Shown in pieces: positions 1-4,577 of a stretch of 5,493 nucleotides of DNA (its first letter is position 1; every line of letters begins with the position of its first letter). The translations under genes were made by a program, and so were the position numbers. The notes beneath the pieces were generated by a model, which worked only from the letters and a program-made list of their open reading frames with translations, made no database searches and was not told where the DNA came from. The DNA is from Bifidobacteriaceae bacterium. GTDB taxonomy: Bacteria > Actinomycetota > Actinomycetes > Actinomycetales > Bifidobacteriaceae. The DNA is taken from the NCBI GenBank assembly GCA_031260825.1, contig JAISKS010000071.1, positions 1-5,493 of the forward strand, written 5' to 3'.

Positions 1-442
1 CTTTTTTATCAAGTCTTTTTGCAATATCATTTACAAAATCAATCTCATCATCAGAATCAATTACTAAATGAGAAAAATTATTATTTATTGCATATTCAAT
101 TTCGCTAACAGTTTTATTATTTCCATGAAGTGAGAATCTCTTACCATAATCAGATAAACCCTCAGCGCCTTTTTCTGCGATTAAAATTTCACCCTCACTG
201 CAGCAATCAATATATAAATCATTTTCTAAAATCATTTTTGCAATTTGAACTGTAAGAAGTGATTTACTTGCATAATATATTTTTGTATTAACTCTGAATT
301 CATCAAATGCTGTAGCGGCTTTTTTTATATGATTAATTCTATATTCAAATTCGTCTTTATCAAAAACATAAGCAGGCGTACCAAATTCATTAGCAATTTT
401 TGTATATGTTTCAAATTTATTTTTATCAATTAATTCAGCCAT
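1..442 (-). CDS. lysA: Diaminopimelate decarboxylase, N-terminal part (cut by left edge)
   Basis: This is a PLP-dependent enzyme that would decarboxylate meso-diaminopimelate to L-lysine in the cytoplasm. The visible 147 codons cover the start of the fold type III (alanine-racemase-like) barrel. GTPAYVFD (21-28) matches the family opening. YYASKS (56-61) carries the likely Schiff-base lysine K60. IDCCSEGE (78-85) stands where the family has D-V-x-S-G-G-E. HGNNKT (106-111) is a signature typical of diaminopimelate decarboxylases as opposed to ornithine or arginine decarboxylases. The ATG at 442 is chosen because AAGGAAG lies just upstream (447-453) and because the family alignment begins soon after. 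It overlaps the coaE stop by 8 nt, so it is the fifth gene of the operon and probably translationally coupled. The catalytic C-terminal half is outside the window. Small departures (A to S after K60, G to E in the S-G-G-E motif) suggest a divergent but functional copy. Confidence 0.9.
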   Translation of the reverse strand, partial: MAELIDKNKFETYTKIANEFGTPAYVFDKDEFEYRINHIKKAATAFDEFRVNTKIYYASKSLLTVQIAKMILENDLYIDCCSEGEILIAEKGAEGLSDYGKRFSLHGNNKTVSEIEYAINNNFSHLVIDSDDEIDFVNDIAKRLDKK

Positions 443-1043
443 AATTCTTCCTTATATTTTCAATAATGTCGTTTACAATTTCTTGAGTTTGAAAATCTCC
501 AGAATCAAATTCTATGTCAGAATATTTCTGATATTCACTTAATTCAATGCTATTATCAATCATAATCATAGCATATTTTTCATCGATATAACGAGAATTT
601 ACAAGGCGATCAAGTCGAATTTGATCGGATGATTTTATAAGATACACTTTATCAAATTTCAGTCCTCTTTCATACGCTGCAGGTATTAGCGGAATATCAT
701 GAATTAAAAACTTATAATTTTTAAAATTTTTAATATGAGTATCAATATATGAAAAAACACTATCATGAATTAAACTTTCCGCAACTTTTTTTAGAGGATT
801 TTTTGGATCGAAAATAATATTAGAAAGCTCATTTTTATTAGACGAATCTATACCTATTTCAAGAAGTTCCTGTTTTAAATTTGTATCTTCTGCCGTGCAT
901 TTTTTCGCGATTTTATCATAATCTAGTATTGTGCAAATTTCAGAAGATTTTCCATTTACTACTTCATTTAAACCCCTCATCACCTGCCATGCAATAGTAG
1001 TTTTTCCGACTCCTGTCTGTCCAGTTATTGCTATATTTTTCAT
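435..1043 (-). CDS. coaE: Dephospho-CoA kinase, divergent
   Basis: Dephospho-CoA kinase phosphorylates the 3'-hydroxyl of the ribose of dephospho-CoA with ATP, the last step of CoA synthesis, in the cytoplasm. The 202 residues match the family's usual length of about 200. A P-loop GQTGVGKT (8-15) follows a hydrophobic first strand. DYDKIAKK (41-48) is the aspartate-containing segment after the second strand. FLIHDIPLI (112-120) corresponds to the family motif around D-x-P-L-L. QIRLDRLVNSR (141-151) resembles the lid region with its arginines. The P-loop lacks the usual G-G-I-G-S-G-K-S form, and the late N/D-rich strand (SDIEFDSGD, 175-183) is degenerate, so the call rests mainly on the D-x-P-L motif and overall order. 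AAAAGGGGG (1048-1056) precedes the ATG. It begins 24 nt after the prenyl synthetase stop and overlaps lysA by 8 nt. An unrelated P-loop nucleotide kinase remains possible. Confidence 0.75.
   Translation of the reverse strand: MKNIAITGQTGVGKTTIAWQVMRGLNEVVNGKSSEICTILDYDKIAKKCTAEDTNLKQELLEIGIDSSNKNELSNIIFDPKNPLKKVAESLIHDSVFSYIDTHIKNFKNYKFLIHDIPLIPAAYERGLKFDKVYLIKSSDQIRLDRLVNSRYIDEKYAMIMIDNSIELSEYQKYSDIEFDSGDFQTQEIVNDIIENIRKNYG
447..453 (-). promoter_or_regulatory. Ribosome binding site of lysA inside the coaE end
   Basis: On the lower strand AAGGAAG sits 4 nt before the lysA ATG, and its AAGGA core is 6 nt away. It lies within the last codons of coaE. This supports the ATG at 442 as the lysA start despite the 8-nt gene overlap, and suggests coupled translation. 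Confidence 0.75.
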
Positions 1044-1067
1044 AATTCCCCCTTTTGTATTAGGATA

Positions 1068-1832
1068 TTATAACATAAATAATTTTGCAATAAAATCATC
1101 TAATTCTTCAGGAGATATAAAATCAAAAATTGTATTTATTCCAAGCTCTTTATCATTACCCAAGGTCTTGACTGTATTCACATCAGTTATTTTGGATTTT
1201 AATGTATTTATAAATTTAATAATATATTCAGATTCTGTATTCGACAACACTATATCAAATAAGTTATATTTATATTCTAAATCATTCGCGTCGTCTATAA
1301 TCTGGAAAACAGTACCAAAATTTTTTAAAAATAAAAGTTCATCTTTCGTTATTATTTCATTTGAATTTACAACATTTATAATAGACCCGATTAATACAAA
1401 AAGCTCTGAGGTTTTTAATTCTAAAGTTTCAATATATTTTTCAAAACAATCTGAATCAGAATTTTTTACTCTATCTAATTCCAAATATTCACCTTCAACC
1501 ATTTTCTTAAAAGTGTCTAAGATAACTCCTACAGACAAAGGATTTTTATTATAGGCAAGCGATATAGTATTTGTTAATAAATAATCTCCAGCAAGCACAG
1601 CTGTTTTATCATCTGTTACATAATTTAGAGAAGGTGCAGCTCTACGAGTTGTAGCACTATCGATAATATCATCATGATAAAGTGAAGCGGTATGAATGTC
1701 TTCAATAATTTTACCCCAAAAATCTGTATCAAAATTATCAATATTATGAATAAGTACTAAAGTTTTGAGAATAGCGGATCTGATATTTTTTGAAGGTAAA
1801 TCGCCATATGGATTCGGAATTTCTATACTCAT
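1068..1832 (-). CDS. Short trans-type polyprenyl (isoprenoid) diphosphate synthetase
   Basis: This family condenses isopentenyl diphosphate onto an allylic primer to give linear all-trans prenyl diphosphates (for example geranylgeranyl diphosphate or a quinone side chain); chain length cannot be read here. The first aspartate-rich motif is intact: HDDIID (53-58) followed by RR (63-64). GDYLL (82-86), the EGE helix (113-115) and KTSEL (140-144) follow, and the second motif DDAND is at 180-184 after FQI. K15 and R18 fit the isopentenyl-binding GKxxR position, although the surrounding G-K-R-L-R-P reads SKNIRS. At 254 residues it is clearly shorter than the usual 300-350. It lacks most of the N-terminal helix, and after the second motif the usual GK...D...GK-T-LP segment is absent. 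The ATG overlaps the uppP stop as ATGA, with AAAGG (1840-1844) 7 nt upstream. It is probably active or recently so, but product and activity are uncertain. Confidence 0.8.
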   Translation of the reverse strand: MSIEIPNPYGDLPSKNIRSAILKTLVLIHNIDNFDTDFWGKIIEDIHTASLYHDDIIDSATTRRAAPSLNYVTDDKTAVLAGDYLLTNTISLAYNKNPLSVGVILDTFKKMVEGEYLELDRVKNSDSDCFEKYIETLELKTSELFVLIGSIINVVNSNEIITKDELLFLKNFGTVFQIIDDANDLEYKYNLFDIVLSNTESEYIIKFINTLKSKITDVNTVKTLGNDKELGINTIFDFISPEELDDFIAKLFML

Positions 1833-2665
1833 ACCAATACCTTTAGTAAACTTAAAATCACAATTAAAATACCCAGTAGCACTCTATATAAAACGATATA
1901 ATGAAATGAATATTTGATGATTAAATTAAGCATACAATTGATCACAATATATCCAACTAAAAGTGAGCAAGTCGCACCTATTAACATTAATATTAGAGTC
2001 GGAGTAGTTATTGTATCGCCGTATTTTATGATTTCATATATTGATGAACCAAGTCCAATAGGAAGCATCATTAAAAATGAAAATTTTGTGGCGGCAAATC
2101 GATTATATCCTAAAAATAAACCTGCTGTTATTGTAGATCCTGATCTTGATACTCCTGGAAATAATGCGAGCACTTGAATTATTCCAACAAAAAAAGCATC
2201 CCTAATATTCCATGAATCAAATTTTCTTTTTTTACTGCAGTATTTATCAGTTAAAAATAATACGATACCGAATATTGCTAAAAATATACCTGATAATAAA
2301 TAAGTATTATATTGTTCAAAAGAATCTCCGAAAACTGCTCCTATAAAAATAACAGGGATGCTTGCATAAATAATTCCCCATCCCATTCTTGCATCTTTAT
2401 CCTTAGGTAGAAATCTTGATTTTAGCGTTAATCCTTCGTAACCCTTTAAGCATTTGATTAATGAATAAAGAATTGTAATTACTTCTTTTCTGAAATAAAC
2501 AAAACCTGCGATAGTGGTACCAAGACCTATTACAGCTGAGTAGAGTGTATCTATTTCACATCCTAAAATCTCAGAAGTTAATCGCAAATGTAGCGAAGAA
2601 CTTACTGGTAAAAACTCGGTGATTCCTTGAACGAAACCGAGTATTAAAGTTTGAATTATAGTCAT
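1829..2665 (-). CDS. uppP: Undecaprenyl-diphosphate phosphatase (bacitracin-resistance type)
   Basis: This integral membrane enzyme removes one phosphate from undecaprenyl diphosphate, recycling the lipid carrier for peptidoglycan and other wall polymers; extra copies confer bacitracin resistance. The 278 residues match the family length (about 270-280). The (E/Q)xxxE motif is QGITE (13-17), continuing into FLPVSSSLHL (18-27) with the catalytic-region histidine H26. The second signature PGVSRSGST (170-178) contains the essential arginine R174. MGWGIIYASIP (94-104) is another conserved block. About eight hydrophobic segments span the length, and the C-terminus is a hydrophobic helix. One oddity is L25 where the family normally has G or A before the histidine. 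No clear Shine-Dalgarno precedes the ATG, which begins 6 nt after the preceding stop, so reinitiation is likely. It overlaps the prenyl synthetase by 4 nt. Confidence 0.95.
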   Translation of the reverse strand: MTIIQTLILGFVQGITEFLPVSSSLHLRLTSEILGCEIDTLYSAVIGLGTTIAGFVYFRKEVITILYSLIKCLKGYEGLTLKSRFLPKDKDARMGWGIIYASIPVIFIGAVFGDSFEQYNTYLLSGIFLAIFGIVLFLTDKYCSKKRKFDSWNIRDAFFVGIIQVLALFPGVSRSGSTITAGLFLGYNRFAATKFSFLMMLPIGLGSSIYEIIKYGDTITTPTLILMLIGATCSLLVGYIVINCMLNLIIKYSFHYIVLYRVLLGILIVILSLLKVLV

Positions 2666-2671
2666 ATAATT

Positions 2672-3121
2672 TTAATAGTTGTCTAATGCCTCATCAAATA
2701 TGTCTGGATCTCCATCTCCATCCAAATCAAGCGGATCGATATCTTCTATATCTAAGAATAATGATCTAAAATCTTCATCATCTTGTTTACGTCTTTTTTC
2801 CTGATCAAGTTCGTACATTGACTCATCATCATAATCATCCTCATCATCGTCATAAGGAGAAGTTTTTAAAATATCAGTGATTTGCTCAAACATTTCTTCT
2901 TCTGTTACAACTTCGAAAGGTGTGACCTCACCAAAATCAGTTATTAAAGATTCGTCATATCGATTGAGAGCATCAGTAAGTTTATTTAATGATTGCTCAG
3001 TTTTATCATTATGTTTATCGTTTTTCGCGTTGTATCCTTTGGCTAAAACCGCATAATGAGCGCGAAGTGATTTGATTAAATTGTCTAATTCGTATTTTGA
3101 TTGGTAATTTATTTTATCCAT
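2672..3121 (-). CDS. Acidic hypothetical protein with C-terminal EF-hand-like loop
   Basis: I do not recognise this 149-residue protein. Residues 1-60 look helical and mixed-charge (Lys/Asn-rich). Residues 61-88 contain a short conserved-looking stretch, TPFEVVTEEEMFEQITDIL. Residues 91-100 are almost entirely Asp/Glu, encoded by a GAT/GAC/GAA run at 2823-2853. The tail has DLDGDGDPDIFD (132-143), which places Asp at positions 1, 3, 5, 7, 9 and 12 and Gly at 6 of a 12-residue EF-hand-type loop; position 8 is proline instead of the usual hydrophobic residue. There is no signal peptide or membrane segment, so a cytoplasmic location is inferred. It is the first gene of the lower-strand operon, 6 nt ahead of uppP. 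No Shine-Dalgarno precedes the ATG; a -10-like box lies only a few bases upstream. It is a real gene by length, position and coding character; a calcium role is only a suggestion. Confidence 0.75.
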   Translation of the reverse strand: MDKINYQSKYELDNLIKSLRAHYAVLAKGYNAKNDKHNDKTEQSLNKLTDALNRYDESLITDFGEVTPFEVVTEEEMFEQITDILKTSPYDDDEDDYDDESMYELDQEKRRKQDDEDFRSLFLDIEDIDPLDLDGDGDPDIFDEALDNY

Positions 3122-3127
3122 ATTTTT

Positions 3128-3138
3128 AGTATATCATA
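3128..3138 (-). promoter_or_regulatory. Candidate -10 region for the lower-strand operon (possibly leaderless)
   Basis: Two overlapping -10-like boxes on the lower strand, TATGAT (3133-3138) and TATACT (3128-3133), stand immediately ahead of the ATG at 3121. Initiation about 7 nt downstream of either would place the transcript start within about 5 nt of the ATG or on it. Together with the missing Shine-Dalgarno this suggests a leaderless or near-leaderless mRNA, which is common in Actinomycetota. I see no convincing -35 box. Confidence 0.35.
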
Positions 3139-3212
3139 TTATCTTTATTTATTTATTAGATTGGTATAAAATTTGCTAATACGCTACACAAAATTATGTA
3201 AATTTCTACTAT

Positions 3213-3296
3213 TTTTTTGTCGAGACTACGTTTTTTCCCTAAAAATATGCTAATTTTCGATATGAATTAGGGATAAAACGTAGTCTCGGCAGAAAA
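3213..3296. repeat. 84-bp inverted-repeat element with 30-bp arms
   Basis: The left arm 3213-3242 and right arm 3267-3296 are reverse complements at 27 of 30 positions; two of the three differences would be G-U pairs in RNA. The inner core, CGAGACTACGTTTT on the left, is perfect against its partner. The 24-nt centre (3243-3266) can add a small ATAT/ATAT helix. The element lies between two divergent operons, where no terminator is needed. The stem is preceded by T's and followed by A's on both strands, so it lacks the U-tract of an intrinsic terminator. It could be a non-autonomous transposon remnant (MITE-like), a cruciform, or a structured binding site. I see no clear target-site duplication. 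Confidence 0.75.
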
Positions 3297-3311
3297 CTTA
3301 CTGATAATCAG

Positions 3312-3337
3312 CGCATAAGTTTTACCAAAACACTAAT
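3312..3337 (+). repeat. Degenerate fragment of the 149-bp repeat head
   Basis: CGCATAAGTTTTACC and the bases after it match the head of the downstream repeat units (CGCATAACTTTTAGC in the second unit) at about 19 of 26 positions. It starts 30 bp before the first full unit and then stops matching. This suggests a third, truncated copy, though the match is short. Confidence 0.4.
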
Positions 3338-3341
3338 CTCG

Positions 3342-3479
3342 CGCATACGATTTAGCGAACCGCTATTGAAATTCAAAAAAATCCACGAAGCACCCCCGCA
3401 GCCCAGTGTTTTCGCGCTGACCAATCCAAAAGCTAAATCTCAGTAGCGTTTTGCTCATATTAGTAATAAATATAAAATT
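3342..3479 (+). repeat. Tandem direct repeat, copy A (period 149 bp)
   Basis: This unit aligns without gaps to 3491-3628 at a constant offset of 149 bp, with about 16 differences in 138 positions by eye. Fully conserved blocks include TAGCGAACCGCTATTGAAAT (3353-3372), GCAGCCCAGTGTTTTCGCGC (3398-3417) and CAGTAGCGTTTTGCTCATAT (3441-3460). TAGCG-AAC-CGCTA (3353-3365) is a perfect small hairpin. A 17-nt segment at 3356-3372 is an imperfect inverted match (13/17) to 3437-3453, so the unit has hairpin-forming ends. Positions 3361-3420 are about 50% G+C, far above the surrounding spacer. No known element family is recognised. Confidence 0.85.
3363..3458 (-). other. Possible 31-codon ORF in repeat copy A (probably not a gene)
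   Basis: The lower strand of copy A reads from ATG (3458) to TAG (3363-3365), beginning MSKTLLRF and containing RENTGL and a DFFEFQ end. The homologous frame is open in copy B. There is no Shine-Dalgarno upstream, and conservation continues past both ends of the frame. A nucleotide element is therefore the better explanation. Confidence 0.15.
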
Positions 3480-3490
3480 TCGCCAATCCA

Positions 3491-3628
3491 CGCATAACTT
3501 TTAGCGAACCGCTATTGAAATTCAAAAAAATCCAAAACGCACCCCTGCAGCCCAGTGTTTTCGCGCCGACCAACGCAAATACAAAATCTCAGTAGCGTTT
3601 TGCTCATATTAGTAATAATATTAAAATT
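3491..3628 (+). repeat. Tandem direct repeat, copy B (period 149 bp)
   Basis: This is the second unit, matching copy A throughout. The same hairpin TAGCG-AAC-CGCTA is kept at 3502-3514, and the same imperfect inverted ends fall at 3505-3521 and 3586-3602. This copy also has an exact 8-bp inverted pair, CAAAACGC (3533-3540) with GCGTTTTG (3595-3602), which copy A lacks. It ends about 5 bp before the predicted -10 box of the DsbA-like gene, so its tail supplies whatever -35 region that promoter has. Confidence 0.85.
3512..3607 (-). other. Possible 31-codon ORF in repeat copy B (probably not a gene)
   Basis: This is the counterpart of the frame in copy A, also 31 codons ending in TAG, with the same MSKTLLRF start, RENTGL middle and DFFEFQ end. 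By hand, 23 of 31 residues agree. All eight codon differences change the amino acid and none is silent, which argues against selection on a protein. Confidence 0.15.
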
Positions 3629-3632
3629 ATGA

Positions 3633-3649
3633 TATAATTAAAATATAAT
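3633..3649 (+). promoter_or_regulatory. Candidate promoter of the DsbA-like/malQ operon
   Basis: Two consensus TATAAT boxes lie at 3633-3638 and 3644-3649. The first is more plausible: initiation near 3645 would leave the Shine-Dalgarno at 3654-3658 intact, whereas the second would start transcription inside it. No good -35 hexamer is visible at the right spacing; TTAGTA (3609-3614), within repeat copy B, is a weak fit. The AT-rich stretch may still contain a different arrangement. Confidence 0.5.
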
Positions 3650-3653
3650 ATTT

Positions 3654-3658
3654 GGAGA
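3654..3658 (+). promoter_or_regulatory. Ribosome binding site fixing the DsbA-like start at 3664
   Basis: GGAGA lies 5 nt before the ATG at 3664. The in-frame TTG at 3652 overlaps the upstream edge of this site and has no Shine-Dalgarno of its own, so the ATG start is preferred. Confidence 0.85.
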
Positions 3659-3663
3659 CTATC

Positions 3664-4563
3664 ATGGCTAAAAAATTATCTGCAAAAGAAATCGCTAAAC
3701 AAAAAGCAATGCAACTTGCTGAGCAAGAGCGTCAACGTCAGCAAAAAGCACGTACAACTATGCTTTCAGTCATCGCTGTATTAGTGGTAGTTTTCTTTGG
3801 TGCAGTATATTATGTTGTAACAAAAGATGAGCGCGATGAAAAAGCAGTTCTTAATGATGCCGATTCAAAACCATCAGTATTCAACGATGATGGAAGCTTA
3901 TATGTATCTCTAAATGGTCTTGGAAAAGAGAATCTTCCTGAAGGTTCAGAAAATCTTCCAACTCTAGAAGTTTTCCACGATTATATCTGCCCAGCTTGCG
4001 GATATTTCGATAGAACTTTAGGATCTGCAATTATTGACTTAATTACTAGTGGAGAAGTTATATATTTAGATCATCCAATTGCATTATTTGATAGCACTTC
4101 AAAAGACAAATATTCAACTCGTGCAACTGCTGTTGCTTTATACTTAGCTGAATATGCACCACAAGCTTATTTCCAATATTCGCAATCATTATTTTCGACT
4201 GAACACCAACCAAGTGAAGGTACTAAATATGTATCAGTTACAAATGAAGCATTAAAAACCAGAGCAATCGAGGCAGGCGCAGATCCTGATGTTGCTGAAG
4301 CAGCTATTGGAAGCGGTCTAACAACTGATTCAAAATTCACTAAATGGTTACAAATTATGTCTAATAAAGCTCAAACTTTAGATGATAATAAAAAATGGGA
4401 TGAAGATCGTCAGCAATTAATTTTCTCAACACCATTAATTAAAATCAATGGAAAAGTTATTGATAATTCATTATTAGCAGATAAAGCTTCAGGTAATTTC
4501 ACAGCAGCAGCTCTTCGTGCAGCATTAGGATTACCTCCAGTAGAAGAAGCACCAGCTGAGTAA
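3664..4563 (+). CDS. Membrane-anchored DsbA-like thiol oxidoreductase (thioredoxin fold)
   Basis: This protein of 299 residues probably catalyses thiol-disulfide exchange in extracytoplasmic proteins. Residues 1-30 are Lys/Gln/Arg-rich and likely a cytoplasmic helix. Residues 32-52 form one hydrophobic membrane anchor, and the rest would face outside. After a linker with NDDGSLYVSLNG (74-85), the thioredoxin-fold domain begins near 100: LEVFHDYICPACGYF contains the active-site CPAC (C109, C112; codons 3988-3990 and 3997-3999). The alpha-helical insertion typical of DsbA follows (about 150-245). STPLIKING (255-263) is the cis-proline loop, with P257 facing the active site. The C-terminus is Pro/Glu-rich. 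The start is set by GGAGA at 3654-3658. It is followed 14 nt later by malQ on the same strand. Function as oxidase versus isomerase, and the redox partner (a VKOR or DsbB type protein), cannot be seen here. Confidence 0.9.
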   Translation: MAKKLSAKEIAKQKAMQLAEQERQRQQKARTTMLSVIAVLVVVFFGAVYYVVTKDERDEKAVLNDADSKPSVFNDDGSLYVSLNGLGKENLPEGSENLPTLEVFHDYICPACGYFDRTLGSAIIDLITSGEVIYLDHPIALFDSTSKDKYSTRATAVALYLAEYAPQAYFQYSQSLFSTEHQPSEGTKYVSVTNEALKTRAIEAGADPDVAEAAIGSGLTTDSKFTKWLQIMSNKAQTLDDNKKWDEDRQQLIFSTPLIKINGKVIDNSLLADKASGNFTAAALRAALGLPPVEEAPAE

Positions 4564-4577
4564 TTTTTATATTTATT

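Noticed and set aside
931..1554. Upper-strand open frame of 207 codons.
   Set aside because: It lies opposite coaE and the prenyl synthetase, both of which carry clear family motifs. Its Ser/Phe/Ile-rich composition is that of an antisense reading of AT-rich coding DNA.
1914..2177. Upper-strand open frame of 87 codons.
   Set aside because: It is entirely inside uppP on the opposite strand, with no recognisable motif or ribosome site.
2823..2853. TCATCATCAT-type microsatellite that might be phase-variable.
   Set aside because: It is interrupted by several other codons (TAA, CCT, CGT on the upper strand) and simply encodes the Asp/Glu tract; a three-base unit would not shift frame.
3198..3211. 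AAATTTCTACTATT resembles the 3' part of a Cas12a CRISPR direct repeat.
   Set aside because: The pairing half of the crRNA hairpin (GTAGAT) does not follow, the motif occurs once, and there are no spacers or cas genes in view. Chance similarity in AT-rich DNA is the simpler reading.
3213..3296. Rho-independent terminator for either operon.
   Set aside because: It lies upstream of both divergent operons, and neither strand has a T-tract after the stem.
3207..3302. TACT on both sides of the inverted repeat as a target-site duplication.
   Set aside because: The two copies (3207-3210 and 3299-3302) are not flush with the arm ends, and a four-base match is expected by chance.
3342..3628. CRISPR array.
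   Set aside because: Two long units lie nearly end to end with variable islands inside them; there are no short identical repeats separated by unique spacers of uniform length.
3652..3663. TTG start four codons upstream for the DsbA-like gene.
   Set aside because: It would overlap the upstream edge of the GGAGA ribosome site that serves the ATG at 3664, and it has no site of its own.
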